Positions 1 through 13,177 are shown, numbered from the stretch's first letter. The stretch is 64,000 nucleotides of DNA from Lutraria lutraria (GCA_964023205.1 OZ026842.1:33554992-33618991); one strand, 5' to 3'. Translations and numbers: made by a program. Notes: generated by a model from the sequence alone, not told the origin.

Positions 1-1
1 T

Positions 2-73
2 ACTGGTCACACAGACCGACGACTGGTCACACAGATCGAGGATTGATCGAACAGACCGACAACTGGTCACATG
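2..73. repeat. 20-bp minisatellite, cut by the window edge
   Basis: Three and a half units of about 20 bp follow each other, each with a core like ACTGGTCACACAGACCGACG. The third unit is the most diverged. The array probably continues to the left of the window. No coding potential. Confidence 0.7.
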
Positions 74-1935
74 GAATCTGGAATCACATTGTAACCTTTC
101 TCTAACCACACAACCACTCTCTCCAAACTATATCTTCGCACTGACCATCCGCTCAACTCTCATACACTCAATCCCCAATTATTTCCCCAGGATACATTGT
201 ATATGAAATTATTGTGATGAACACCCTACATTTATCAACATACGGCCCTTGTTTATACAGTAATTAGAAAGGAAACATTATCAAAACAATGATTCTGCTG
301 TGTCACGTTCACATGGCAACATAAATAAAATGCTTATAATCACTGGCACATTATACTAATTCTATAATACCTTCATAGAAATTTGTGACACTTAATTAAA
401 AAAAGCTAATGGGCATTTAACAAGAATCTAGACGGATGTCCTCGTTGCAAGACGACCTTGAAATTTAGAAAGCTATTTTTTCTCATGTGTTTTGAATATT
501 AAAATAGTTTCTTAAGATATTTTTTCATCGGAAACACCAATTATTATTTATAAAAGAGAGAAAAGTTTACATGTACACAATAATCAACGTAATTTATTAC
601 CTGTAAGTTTTGTCAACACTGTTTTGTAACTGTATTGATTCAATAGAGATTCAATTCCACTGAAAGTACTGTATGTTTGTACGAATTAGTTTTTAATTAA
701 TATTTATAAAACAAAGAACACGTCATGAGTGAAGCATTATAACGTATGACAGAACTGACTGTAACGCAGCTTTATTTGTACATGTAAATGTATTGTAATA
801 CCCCAATGTTACCAATATGCCGGTCTTATCAGATATATGTTTTCTGTGCATAGGATCCTTTTTATTATGGACTGTGTGTAATTAATCTTATGTAATGGTA
901 ATAATTGTAGTCCACTTTACCTTTATAACTATGTTACAAATCCAATATCTACTAAATCTATCGCTACCTGTACACTTTGGTTGCGTATGTCCGCGATATT
1001 TATTTGACCCAGATGTTTTATGTATTTGAGCTTTTGAATGGTTTGTGGGCACTTACATTGCCAACTGTCAGACAATAACTTGATACGATAACTTAATTTT
1101 AAGATCTGTTACTAGAACTGTTCAATTTCTATTTCGAACATAAGCATACTTTATTTTTTATATAAATCTACCTTGTAGATATTTATTTCATGTGATTTGA
1201 TAGATTTTAAACTTGTCTTAGTAGAATCTTAGCTACGAAACCGCACAGAAACGTTGGTGCGGTCGTGTGCATTCTTTTAGCGGTCTAGTGCAGCGTTATG
1301 CGTTACGCTTAGTCAGGTGTGGGCTGGTGCAGTTTCCTACGTAAACCGCACAGGAATTGTTGTGCAGTATAATACTGCACAGTTATTTTAGTGCACTGCA
1401 CAGCGGTTTTGGTGCACTATGTATTAAAGGCCCGTTCAGGTAAATTCGGGGACGCTGAATTTTTGTTATGTAATAGGTACGCTTCATATTTTTCTTAAAC
1501 AGTTTTGTTGATATTTTCTTTAAAGTAAATAGGAAATTAATTATAATAATAGTAAGTAAGTTTTACTGGTTTGTGGGGTGATAACAATTGTGCATAAAAT
1601 TGTCATATTTATTTGTTGGTTAAGAAACTCAAAGATCTAAGATTGCTGTGCAGGTATATGACAGATGTGTACATTATTATTTTTTCTTGCCATTTTGATA
1701 TTTGGTATTTAATAGTTCATAAATTAAAGAATTATTTCTGAATATGTTATATTAAATGACAATGTTTAATAAACAGTAATAATTATAATAAATATAAGAA
1801 ACTTTATTTCGTCTTTTAATATATATCCACGCAAATGTAACTGTTCGGAAGTTGAAATCCAAATCAGCGACACTGTTTTCACTATCAGAGTCATCATCAA
1901 GTTATATTCAAATTTGTAGGCGATGCTTTTCTCAA
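74..1935. other. Non-coding, AT-rich, with a cluster of GCACAG/TTGTGC pseudo-palindromes
   Basis: No gene is visible. Bases 1239-1425 hold four imperfect inverted units in which CCGCACAG or TGCACAG is followed some 10 bases later by TTGGTGC, TTGTGCAG or similar, so each could form a small hairpin. Around 397-416 there is a stretch resembling the end of the repeat seen intact at 27041-27294. The part next to 1935 is the presumed 3' untranslated region of the methyltransferase gene on the minus strand; TTTATT at 1803-1808 is an AATAAA signal when read on that strand. Confidence 0.5.
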
Positions 1936-2928
1936 TTACGTTTTCACCCATAAAATATTTTTCGGCCATTGATGGGAGTTTTCAATAGCCAATATTCTTT
2001 TTAATTCATCATTAACTACATACGGTTTAAAGCTGAAACTTGTCATGTATCTTATGACATCAAGCGCATTGCCTGTATTCTTAAAATGTACCCATTCCAT
2101 TAAAACATATCTGACATCAACTTGCTGGAAGAACCTTTCTCCTCCTCTTAATGCTCTCCATTCTGATCCCTCGATATCCATCTTGATAAATACAGGAACT
2201 CCGCTGTAAAAGTTGTTGAGATCTTCTAAGGTAATAGCCAGTGTTGTTCGATTTTCATAATTTCCATTTGAAGTTGAGTTCAATTCTCGCTCAGATTTAA
2301 CGAATGTTTTACCAATATTTCCAGTCGTTATTTTCAGTTTGATTGTTTCATGTACATCGGACACGGCGTTCCATATAAGTGTAACACTAGTTCCTAACCC
2401 ACCAAGTAGAATAGATTGTGATAAAAGTCTCAAATTAAATTTGTTGGCATCAATTGCAATCACTTTACGACCCATCAATGCTACTTGCAATGTGAAAACA
2501 CCAATGTTACAGCCGAGGTCCAATAATTGCATGTCTGGATTTTCTTTGAGCAATGACGCAACCGTATACACAATATTCGGTTCCCACATACCTTCTCTAA
2601 CAATTGACCCAGACACATACTTATCAATGCTAGGGTCGTAGATACAGATCGGCGTAATTCCTATTGTCGTTCTCAATGGGACACATGTATTTGAATTAAT
2701 TGAGTTTTTCTCCGTACTGTCTTCTTCAGAGGCATTGAATATGTTCAAATACTCGTGTGATGTACCTTCAGCCACTTTGATAACGTCCTTTCTAATTGGA
2801 AATGCTGGTGATGTTGCTGTGAATTGTACTGAGTAAATTGAAGTTACTACAGCATATGCAAGAATCAAACAGGTGAGTGTTAGCAAGTAATACCTTAGCC
2901 TCCATCCTGTACGGTAGTATCTATGCAT
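1936..2928 (-). CDS. FkbM-family methyltransferase, membrane-anchored (paralog 1)
   Basis: A 330-residue protein. Residues 12-31 form one hydrophobic segment near the N-terminus, suggesting a type II membrane protein (Golgi or ER lumen, or cell surface; inference). The SAM-binding motif I is LLDLGCNIGVF at 135-145, followed by the acidic AIDAN at 158-162. The hallmark of the FkbM domain, IKMDIEGSEWRALRGG, lies at 248-263. FkbM proteins are SAM-dependent methyltransferases, mostly acting on hydroxyl groups of sugars or polyketides; the substrate here cannot be told. The reading frame is uninterrupted. On the minus strand a splice acceptor (TTTCAG, exon beginning at 2951) lies 22 bases before the ATG, so a non-coding first exon probably exists upstream. 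The same acceptor is conserved in the paralog at 11607, in the same orientation. Family call is firm; activity untested. Confidence 0.9.
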   Translation of the reverse strand: MHRYYRTGWRLRYYLLTLTCLILAYAVVTSIYSVQFTATSPAFPIRKDVIKVAEGTSHEYLNIFNASEEDSTEKNSINSNTCVPLRTTIGITPICIYDPSIDKYVSGSIVREGMWEPNIVYTVASLLKENPDMQLLDLGCNIGVFTLQVALMGRKVIAIDANKFNLRLLSQSILLGGLGTSVTLIWNAVSDVHETIKLKITTGNIGKTFVKSERELNSTSNGNYENRTTLAITLEDLNNFYSGVPVFIKMDIEGSEWRALRGGERFFQQVDVRYVLMEWVHFKNTGNALDVIRYMTSFSFKPYVVNDELKRILAIENSHQWPKNILWVKT

Positions 2929-4130
2929 TTGGGTTGTCTGTTGGGTCTTAGCTGAAATGAATACGTAACAAGCTTTTTGTCTTGTATTAAAAAGATAATA
3001 GCAGCATTAAAGGAATGTCTTTTTTTGCTCCGAGATTGCTTTTAAAATCATCAATTATTTCAGTTAAGTTGAAATAAAAAAAAACGCATTGAAGTATTAA
3101 GGGTTTCCGCCGTGATTTGTGAATGTGTTGTTTCAGTATATACAATGTATTTGATTCTGCTGAATTCATGCTATCTAAAGTGGATAAGTTTGATGTTCAT
3201 AAGCTAAGCGAAAAAATAAGTAAAAAATCGCTTAACTAGATCTTGCGTATTTCCTTTAACGTTTAACTAATCGTTTTAAAACATAATTTATTATCATTTC
3301 ATTTAAGGTGAATCACCAGAGCAAATATTTATGACAAAATGGCCGCCTGACACTTTTGCAATGCTTCCTAAAAAATGGCGTTGTTCAATAATTACTGAAT
3401 ATATATACATAACATATATGAGTTTTTATCAATAGCTTATGATTAAATGTTCATTTCTGTATCAGTAAAATAATATTTGATGATTAACAGTTATCTTGAA
3501 TCTGAACTAACGCAAATTTCATTCCACAAAATAATGTATTATCAAAATTAATTTAAACTATACTCTGTCAACAACAACTTCAATATGTCATTGAAGGTTT
3601 CATTACTTCAGTTTTTAATGATTTTCTATATTTATTCTGAAGTTGGAACACAGTCCTCAACTTTCGAAATGTTCTTACGTCAGTCAGTCGGTCAGTCGTG
3701 CATATTCAGGTATTTGGTGTGTAAATCGGCGTTAATTCCGAACAATTTTGACTTTAATCACTCTAAGATCACAGGATAAACGAATACAAATAGAAGTCTT
3801 ACCTGTATCTTGGTAAATGTCAGATACACTTATACACGTCCACACTGACGGTCTGCACTAAGAAGGTGTTTCGCCAACACCCGAAAATAAATTGTTATAT
3901 AAACAAGAAGAACATGTACTAAGTTTTATCAATCTCTTAAGTAAAGTAAACCATGACTTATTGAACTTAAACTTGAACAAGTAAAAGTCGAATTCCGCAT
4001 TGAAAATAATCCTCATTAATTGAATTTATCTTCAATAGGTCATTCTCATATATATAAATGTTATTTTATATTGCAAATATTGAGCACTCAAATTTGAAAC
4101 GATTCAATTATGCCGAGCTCTTTCGTTATT

Positions 4131-4160
4131 GTACGGCGACGGCGACGGAAGTCGCCGTAC
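4131..4160. repeat. Perfect GC-rich hairpin
   Basis: GTACGGCGAC is followed after 10 bases by its exact reverse complement GTCGCCGTAC. It stands out in an AT-rich surround. No flanking T-run or gene end gives it a role. Confidence 0.6.
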
Positions 4161-7100
4161 ACTATGGAATGCTTATTTTTTAGTGGCAATGCAAAATCGC
4201 AACTTCTTGCACCGAAGCAGATTACTGACAGTGCCCGAAATATCCGCAATGGTCATCACGTGATATAAACAAAACAGAAATAGATCGAGGTCACGTGTTA
4301 CTCACACCAACTAGTGTTAGCTTGATGACGCAGTAGCTATTTATAGTCTAAGAATGGAGCGAGCTCGATAAACAACGTCGGGAATGAATCTGCCCATCTG
4401 TCAATAAACGAACCGAATCCAATCCTACTATAGTAAACAAATATGGCGTTGAATTTAGTACACTATCAAGCATTGTGTTATATTACTGAGGATGAAGCAA
4501 AACTACTTTTTAAGCGGTGTTCGCGTGTACATACAGACTGTGTATTATTCAAGTTGTTAATCGGACTCGCTAATAGTCTCAATGATCAGGTGACATTCAC
4601 GGAATACTAGTAGCTGTTTCATATCGTTGTCGTCTCGTCAATGTCAATCACCTATAAATTACTGGAAACGTGTCAATATTTCAATAAAAGTGGTTTCAGT
4701 TGACTGAGAATTTGACTCTGCCTGGTGCGCTACAACGAGAACTAATTTAGTATTTATATGGGCACTGTGACGACAGGGTTCGACATTAAGGCAGGTCCGA
4801 ACGACAATCAATAGCTTACTGGTCCAGTCTAGTGCATCTTGCTATTTGGTAGCCCGAATGGTCGTGCTCTTGAAAATGCAGCCGAAACTCTTTATATCAA
4901 AGGACTTAGGAAAAATTGTTCGATCTAAATGAACTTCGATGTATAAATTATTAGAGAAATTTGCTGTGTTTATTACATTTTGGAGCGATCGTCGGTGTGT
5001 TGTAATAATCATTTAATCGTGTTATACGATACCGAAAACGGTATTTATACGTTTCGATGTAATTATTTTAGCATCATGTCGCAAATAAACAAAACATTAT
5101 AAACATATTCACACAGACTAATTTTATAATCGAGAGCGTGGACACTGACTTGTTTACGCAATTGTCATTAATTAAATATCGATTTCGGAGCTCAATACAA
5201 AAAAATGTCCGATCAGGTGAGAAATGATGACTTAATTGGTTCGACATAGACGGTCACTTTATGGTTCGATATAGATGGTTACTTTACAGTTGAAAATCTA
5301 TGTTTGGGACCGTTATACCAGGTTTTTACGACAACGTACCCTCAGACAACGGAGTATACATGTATTATTTTTGGAGACTTAATTTAAATATTTTAAATGC
5401 ATTCCAGCAGATATTGCAACGTCTGATACATCGAGGTGATAGTTTCCCCTGATTTTAATTTTAGGGTGGAAACAGGGACTACATATAGAGTACCTCGTGA
5501 ACTGTAGAATCATATGACCAGATTCATGAGATTCATGAAACATCAACGGCTTGTATTTTTGACGGAGTAGATGATCACTTTAGTTTCGGGATCAGTTAAG
5601 TCAAAATAACAAATTCGTTTGATCAGAAACTTCGCACATCCTAATAAAAATGTTACATAGGCCACATTCTAGTATTGAATTGCCGGATGCGATTTTGCGC
5701 CGTACAAACATTTAACTTGTTAAATCTGGAATGTTAGAATGATGCCACAGTAGTAGTTGAAAGGAGAGAAACACGTTAAGTGACAAAAATCCACCTTATA
5801 GAGGAAATTTACTCATATTTGTTTAGATTTACTTTCACGAATGTTTTGTTTGGTTCAGTATATCAGGGTCACTCAAATAGAAGGGTCTGGACTCCGTAAA
5901 ATAAAGCGTTGGGTAGCGATCACTCGTTTTAAGCCCAGTTCTAGATTGTTGTCGCAAAGCGTGTATTTTTCGTAAGTAAATATAACCCTTTTAAGCCAAT
6001 AGAGCGTTGTAGTTGGGATCAATTTCATGTCTTCTAAATGTTGTTGAAGTAACGCATGCAATTACCTTTTCATAATGTTTCCGATGCTAAGAAATAAAGA
6101 TACATGAAATTGAGCCTTTTGACGAAGTCGCCATTTTGAGTTTGACCAGTTGTATGGATTTTACTATTTTTAGTACTAAGTGATTCCGTCTTCAATGATC
6201 ATCAATCGCTGAAATGCTTGCAACTCATTTTAGAAAGATCAATACTCCTTTAATTCATGATTTTTACTTCAAATTTTAGATTTCTTGTTTTTGACTAAAT
6301 GGAAATTGAACATTTGTGTGTTTAAATAATCTATACATGCGTGAAAAAGCTCTCCGATAAGTATCGACAACACAACTTGATGTTTATACAGAATTAAGCG
6401 CCTGAAGAGCACGAGTCCAGATCATTCAATTGAAAGACCCTGAGTATATCAATGATTTGAGTATTAGGGGAGGCGTGTTGCACTTGCAAATCATAGAAAT
6501 GAAAGAAATGTAACGTTTCTAGTAAAGCTTTTGATATAAGCTGTGTAATTACATGTTCGAGCATGCAAATGTCTTGTCAAACGCTTTAATGTGCTTTATT
6601 CAACTAACAATCAATTCAAATGTTATACATGTAGTTAGATTGAAAAAATCTTGAGTTTTTATAGAAAATTCAAGACGCTTTGCTCCACTCCGATGCATCA
6701 CGAGCGCTTCTTCTTTTGACAATTTCTGTAGTAAAACATGTTTTTAAGTACATATGATTGCATTAAAAACAGTCACATATTAACTAAAGTAAAACGTGCA
6801 TAGTTATATGGATATTGTCGAACAACAAAAATGTTCACAAGTAAATGAAATCAGTTCCTACAATGAAAATATAACAATTATAAATTTCTTACTTCCTTGT
6901 GACAATACCGCAGTGCGTGTGTCCGCATACAGTTTTAGAACACACACTCTACACCTAAGCAGCCTTGTTTGTGAAAAGTGCACACAATTTGTCCTTTTGG
7001 ATGTGTGCATCGCACTCGATCCATTCACTATTACAGAGAATTTCTTCTATATGAGATGCATAACATGTCGTCTGATCAGTTAAACAATACTTCGCAAAGA

Positions 7101-10096
7101 ATACACAAAATGTACAGGTATTATATTAGATTTGGTATCCATGTATGAGTATTAATAATTAACTGCATTCATTGTAAGATCATTAACAACAGCTTACCAT
7201 TCACAGTACTGCTTCAGTACCATCTTCGATTGAGAAGTTTAATTTTGTTTTGTTGATACAGAATATTCAGCGTTTTTAAAACACTCAAGATGATAGATAT
7301 AACTGCAGCATAGGCCTGTGAGCTCAAAGTTCTTATAGTTATGTTGAATTGGGTGTTGTTGTACATAGCTCCGTGTTGATGGTTTATAATAGTCTGTGAT
7401 ATCAAGATTCGGTACATCTGAAAAAGTACTAACATGATTAAAGTAAATTGAACGTTATTAAAAATATATGAAGACGGATAAGTTGATGGAATAAGGATCA
7501 CTAGATAATTGCTCTCCAAGTACTAAAAACTGATTGAAATAAAACTTAACAATTGTTCCTTAGATGGTAAACTTTGCGCGGGATTTCCGTGCTCAAAACA
7601 AGTTTGGCTGGAGCTTATATTATATCGGTACAACAAAATACCAGTAACGTTGTGAACCGTGAATAATTTCTGTCACGACCATGGCTGACTACATTAAAAA
7701 AAATATACATTCAATCAACACTCACAGCAAAAGGCCTAATTACGCTTTAATGACTTGATAGCTTTATCAACCGTTATACACTGATCCAATTTAGGGAAAT
7801 AATAAATTTCAGTGCACAATACCTGAGTACCACAAACTTCACCACCTTCTTCATTCATACAGTTAAACAAACCGTCGCCTAATTTAGAAAATTATTCTTT
7901 AAATTTGTCAGTTGATACAGAATTACTGCTTATTTAGATTAAAAAGTATCAAAATTCTTTAGGTATTCTTTTCTTCTTCTATATGCATCATTTTTACACT
8001 TTTTAACCCATCTATAGTCTTGTGTTGTAAAAACAGTTCTCTATTCTCGAGTTCTTCTCGTTAAACAAATGTAAGGTCTGTAAATACAAGTTTCGAGCAT
8101 CTTTACAATCAACATCAGATCTAAACCAATTCTTATTTTTCAAACAAGACTTCAGGGTTAACAAAAAAATGCATCATTATGGAAAACATGCCATCTAGAA
8201 AAGAAAAGATCTGCCAGAGATCTTAATGTGTCTGACAAGTCATATAAAGCTTCATTTATTTAATGTAATTGCATGAAATTTTGATACCAGATCTAGATCT
8301 AACAACAAATAAATCTCATCAGACGTTCAACAGTCTGGCTTATATTAATTTTATACTATAATTTCTACACTGCTTGGTTATATTAGGTGATGCTCAATGT
8401 CTGCCCCCCCCCCCCCCCACCCCCGAATTTTGAGCATTAGTTAAGCCATAAGGTACTTGACACGATCGGGTACGTCAACGTCAACAATATAAAGGTAATA
8501 CCTACCATATGGCCAACTTGGTATCCATGAGGTTATTCATATATAGCATCCAATAAATGGAGAGCAAAATACAGTATTCCCAAGAAGTTTTGCCGTAAAT
8601 CGGTCCGTAGAAAATGTACAAGGGATTCAACGTGTAGTTTAGATGATCTAACCTCACCTTTACCTCCGGAAAAACATATACTAGTATACAAAATGACAAA
8701 GGTTTCGTACGAATGTTATCATTCCATTTCTCGACGTAATGTCCCTTATGTTTATCGTACGTACTTGCATGTATTCAATACAATTTTATTACAATGCCAT
8801 TAGTGAATAATTGGTAAATAATACTTAATGCTTCGTCAATTACGGTTGTTCTTGTTGCCACCGCATGTTCACAAACAGTGTGTTTTTACAACGCTCAAAT
8901 CGAAAATTGAATTATCAAAGAGGCAAAGGCTTATCGCACGATTATTTGAACATACTCAATGCTTCTGTAGTAAATACTACTGAAAAATTTAATTTGGATA
9001 AGAATGTGCCATTGAAGATGGCTGTAAGAAATACGTAGATATATTACCAGGATCCTAGTATTGATAAATGGGTGATTGACACCATTGTTAGAGGAGCTGG
9101 TGCCTTTGTGTAGGACGTTTCTATTCATAATAGCTGTATAATTGTGTTATCATTAGTAGTATCAAATGAAGCCATATATCCAAGCGAAGTAACTCTAAGT
9201 ATATTGCAAAGGTTCCTCTTAGGTTGTCATTCTTAAGCTGTTCGACGTTCGCCTTACTTCAGTCATCGAAAAAGGCATATAAACTATTAATGTATGCAAA
9301 CACATAATTATGTCCCATTTCGGAGAAGGGGATATATTGCATTGCACATGTCGGTCCGTAAGCAAACCTTGCCCGAGCAATAACTAGAGAACTATTTGGC
9401 CTAAACGCCTCAGATTTGATCAAGAGAGAGGTCATCACATGTAGATGACCCCTATTGATTTTGAGGTAAGAAGGTAAAATGTCCAGGTCATGTTATCCAG
9501 TATGTCTTTAGGTGGCATCCGTGTTTCACAACCACTTCTTGTTCTTATTTATAATTTGATAAAAAATGATAAGTGTACCTCATCTAGCAATAGTTTATCT
9601 GCATAGTTTCAAATTCTAACCATTTTGAAATAAGTTGGTATATTTTGTTACATGCATTTCATTGAGTCAGAAATTCATTCAGTTCTGATGACCCCATTGT
9701 ATGGTCACCAAAAGGTCTCGGGCGTACTCATATCTTTTTCCAGTAGACATGTTTGTTATCATGGGTCCAAGAGAAATCACCACATCGTGATCCATTGGAT
9801 CATGGTAACATGTCCTTCGACCGAAGAAAAAAAAATCTAAATAACCCTACGTGGAATGCTAAGAATGTATACTGACAGATATATTTGTAGACAAATGAAG
9901 CATTCTTGAAAATGTATCATATTCAATCAATAAAGTGACAAACACCAAATAAAACATTAATTGAATTATTACTGTTTGATTGCAAAAGATTTGTCGTTTT
10001 AATAAGGCATCTAAAAAACTAATTATCAAAGAAGTTTAAAACAAAAAACGAAAACAATCGATATGATATCGCATATAGACAACGAAATGTATAGAC

Positions 10097-10255
10097 TACA
10101 TTCAAACCTGTGAACAAAACACACGTAGCTTTTGTTCGAATGTCATTTTGTTCTAAATAATGAATGCTTTTTTTTTAAAGAATGACCTTTATTCATAGGT
10201 GACCTTTATTTATAGGTGGCCTTTATTCGAAGGTGACTGGTAACACGGTTTTTGC
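10097..10255. mobile_element. MITE family 1, copy a
   Basis: Begins with ATTCAAACCTGTGAAC and contains the family's repeated internal phrase TGACCTTTATTCATAGGTG three times with variation. The right end (GGTAACACGG) is worn and lacks a clear terminal repeat. Related copies are at 28937, 38006, 38306, 47210 and 63727. Non-coding. Confidence 0.55.
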
Positions 10256-11217
10256 TATGTACGCACCTATTGTACTAATGCTCTCATTTGTAAAGTCGAT
10301 CTCTGTTGTTTATCTAGGGTTTTAGTTACGGTCAAGAATTGACCCCTAGATTGATTAAGATTTAACGAATTCCTTTATCAAAACTTATTGCTGAAAACCT
10401 GTCGGGGTCTATTTTCACGTTGAGAAATGGCCCTTGGGGTCTTTTTTCAGCGGAGTCAAAATTTTATACTATACCGGACCAAGTCCTTCATTGTTTCATT
10501 TTATAATGCTCAGTTACTGCGAATTTTGACGCAATTGTGATGTAACATTTCGTCAAAGACATCAATTTTATCTGAAAATTCAGAATGTTAATATTTAAGA
10601 ACACATTTTAGTGAGTTGGTGTTACCTAGTTTTCTTTTGTTAACGATTGTGACTATGACTTTGTTTTTTATTTTGAACAACCAATGTTACACTAATTTAT
10701 TAACTCATAACGTTTATTCGGTATCAACTTTTGTTTTCAAAATACGGACATAATGACGATTACTTATCACTTTAGTTATTCTTTAATCAGTCTTACTGAT
10801 AACATCACTTCCGCAATTGAAGGCGCACTGTACTCATATGTCCAACACAGCACATTCAGGTAATGTAGCTGAAGTGGAAATGTATGAGGATGATTTGCAA
10901 TACTGTATAAAACATCAAATCTTTTTCGCCAAGATATAAAGTCTTAGATTGCTACGTTGTCAATACTTAGCACATCAAGCCGAAGGTCGAGATAACGAAC
11001 CACTTGATTAATCGTCAAGGTAAAACCGTATGATAGATAATTACCCCGGTAAGTCAAGAAATATATCATATTACCCGTACATTGTGTTTTTCCTTTCTTC
11101 ACTTATTACAGCTCAGATAGTTTTAACGCATATTACTTTATTCTTTAGCCTTTAAGAGACTTTATTATTGTTTTCAAAATCCCTACCATACAGGCCTACA
11201 ATCGCCGAGTTTCAAAT

Positions 11218-11287
11218 AATATCATCAAGTATACGCACAATCTACTATAATAATATCATCAAGTATACGCACAATCTACTATAATAA
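11218..11287. repeat. Tandem duplication of a 34-bp unit
   Basis: ATCATCAAGTATACGCAC begins at 11221 and again at 11255, and the two 34-bp copies look identical, followed by a partial third start (ATAATAATAT). A recent local duplication, about 0.3 kb past the end of the methyltransferase on the minus strand. Confidence 0.75.
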
Positions 11288-11606
11288 TATTAAGGAGGAA
11301 CAAACTTGTTTGATTGTGGCTTATCTCTGTACAGCTGGAGTTTTCCAATTAGATATGTTAGGTAAACGATGAACTCACATGTGTCCTTAAACTTATCACT
11401 CTATTTACGAATTCATATCAGAATATCGTTGTCATATTTAGCAAGTACACAACAAGCAAAACGCAATACGCAACGCATTTTACAGCAATGTTTTGATGTA
11501 TTCTTATCACGTAATGTTTACCCTAGCCTTTATGTATCAGCGACTAAAGTTTACAATCTAAATCAACGACATTGTGCACATATTTCGAATCTTAAGTAAA
11601 TTTCCA

Positions 11607-12644
11607 TTATTTTTTCACCCACATAATATTGTTCGGCCATTCCTTAAATTTCTCGAAATCTAATGTGCTGGCTAGATTCTTATTTACAGCATAGGGTTGA
11701 AAGCCGAAACTTGTCATATATCCTATTATATCATGAGCATTGTTTGAATTTTTAAAAGCCATCCATTCCATTGATACATATCTTACATCCACATGCTTGA
11801 AAAACCTTTCCCCTCCCCTCAAAGCTCTCCATTCCGACCCTTCGATATCCATCTTAATAAATAACGGAACTCCACTGACAAAGTTGATGAGATCTTCCAA
11901 TGTGATAGCCAGGGCTGTATGTTTCTCATATTTCGGATTTGAAGATGGATCTGAATCTCGTTCTGATTTCACGAAGGATCCACCAATATTTCCAGTCGTT
12001 ATAGTAAGTTTAATAGTTTCATGTATATCGGACACAGCGTTCCATAGGAGTGTTACGTTACCTTGTAATTTTCCAAGCCCCAAAGACTTTGACAAAAGTC
12101 TCAAATTAAATTTGTTGGCGTCAATGGCGATCACTTCACGCCCCATTTTTGCTGCTTGTAATGTGAAAACACCAATGTTGCATCCGATGTCCAATAATTG
12201 CATGTCTGGATTTTCTTCAAGAAATGATGCAACCGTATCTACTTCATGCCTTTCCCAGCTTCCTCCGTTAACAATCGAACCAGACACATACTTATCAATG
12301 CTAGGGTCGTAGACACATATTGGCGTATCTCCAACAGTCGTTTTCAATGGAACACATTTATTTGAATTGATTGAGTTTTTCTCTGTAGTATTTTCTTCAG
12401 AAGCGTTGAATATGTTCAAATATTCGTGCGATGTATCTTCAGATACTTTGCTAACTTCCTTTCTAATTGGAGAATTGGCGGTAACGGTAACAACCGATGG
12501 TGTATTAAGCACTGGACACAATGCTTGACCCAGTTTATGCACTGATAATGATGTCGTGAATTGTGCTGAGTTAAATAAAGATATTACGGCAAACGTAAGG
12601 AGCACACCGAAACTTGCCAGCAAAACAATAAATAATCTCTTCAT
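11607..12644 (-). CDS. FkbM-family methyltransferase, membrane-anchored (paralog 2)
   Basis: A 345-residue protein when started at the ATG at 12644 (MKRLFIVLL). The open frame extends to 12674 only through a GTG codon, so the ATG is preferred. Residues 4-23 are a hydrophobic anchor. The domain order matches paralog 1: motif I LLDIGCNIGVF, AIDAN, and the FkbM signature IKMDIEGSEWRALRGG. Long identical blocks (SHEYLNIFNASEE; YDPSIDKYVSGSIV; LRGGERFF) show a duplication, while the stem after the anchor has about 20 extra residues. The exon starts at 12697 behind TTTCAG, the same position as in paralog 1. The 13.6-kb foldback element begins only about 490 bp upstream, within what must be its intron. 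Substrate unknown. Confidence 0.9.
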   Translation of the reverse strand: MKRLFIVLLASFGVLLTFAVISLFNSAQFTTSLSVHKLGQALCPVLNTPSVVTVTANSPIRKEVSKVSEDTSHEYLNIFNASEENTTEKNSINSNKCVPLKTTVGDTPICVYDPSIDKYVSGSIVNGGSWERHEVDTVASFLEENPDMQLLDIGCNIGVFTLQAAKMGREVIAIDANKFNLRLLSKSLGLGKLQGNVTLLWNAVSDIHETIKLTITTGNIGGSFVKSERDSDPSSNPKYEKHTALAITLEDLINFVSGVPLFIKMDIEGSEWRALRGGERFFKHVDVRYVSMEWMAFKNSNNAHDIIGYMTSFGFQPYAVNKNLASTLDFEKFKEWPNNIMWVKK

Positions 12645-12734
12645 ATTACGACTGGGTTCAGAGTAACTACACACCAGTACTGCCTGTTGGATTAAAGCTG
12701 AAATGAAAATATATGAATTATTACATTTTCTTTT

Positions 12735-12850
12735 TCTTTTAGTGGGTTTAACGCCGTTTTAAAAAAGAAAAAAAAACGGTTATATGCGGCGGTCGGTTCA
12801 CCTAACCAGCTTTCCTGAACTTGCCCGTCTTCAAGAGGCCGGCAACATCT
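12735..12850 (-). repeat. SINE 3' fragment, minus orientation
   Basis: The stretch TTTAACGCCGTTTT, then a gap, then GGTTCACCTAACCAGCTTTCC matches, in reverse, the tail of the element at 48555-48815 (AACTGGTTAGGTGAAG) and the segment at 63228-63300. The A-rich segment at 12761-12778 would be its slippery tail region. Only the 3' body is seen, with no tRNA-like head. Confidence 0.5.
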
Positions 12851-13177
12851 CCTGTATCACTCTTTCAATAGCAGTATTTGTAGCGAATGATATTACCAAT
12901 TCAGATATGATGTGCAACATCACCAACATAAGCATAATAGAAAATCAAAACACTTATTGTTCTACGATTGAACCACATGGATGTTCCATTTTACGCTTAA
13001 AGCATTCTTAATAGATATTAACGTCACAAGATTCTTTGTTCGTATACAGTAACTGTTGTCGTCATGGTTTTCGTGTGAATATAAATATGTTTTGCCATGT
13101 TCTGGGCTACATGTATAGCTTTTTTGGCATGCGCAGTCGAAATCCTGTTCATACTTCATCAAATGATTGGTAACTGG

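Larger units (their letters stand above)
2952..11217. other. Long intergenic or intronic stretch, no recognised gene
   Basis: No reading frame here resembles a known protein. Items visible: a perfect 10-bp-stem hairpin (GTACGGCGAC at 4131-4140 against 4151-4160); a poly-C run at 8404-8418; a diverged dispersed repeat around 9155-9230 whose core (CGAAGTAACTCTAAG) returns at about 28460; and a MITE copy at 10097-10255, listed separately. The stretch separates two co-oriented methyltransferase paralogs, and the first part must hold the upstream exon and promoter of paralog 1, which I could not place. Confidence 0.5.

Noticed and set aside
8404..8418. Poly-C run as a regulatory G-quadruplex
   Set aside because: A plain homopolymer of uncertain length in an intergenic region; nothing supports a role.
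11740..12312. A 190-codon frame on the plus strand
   Set aside because: It is exactly antisense to the FkbM methyltransferase exon, which has clear catalytic motifs; the same shadow exists at 2339-2641 in the paralog.
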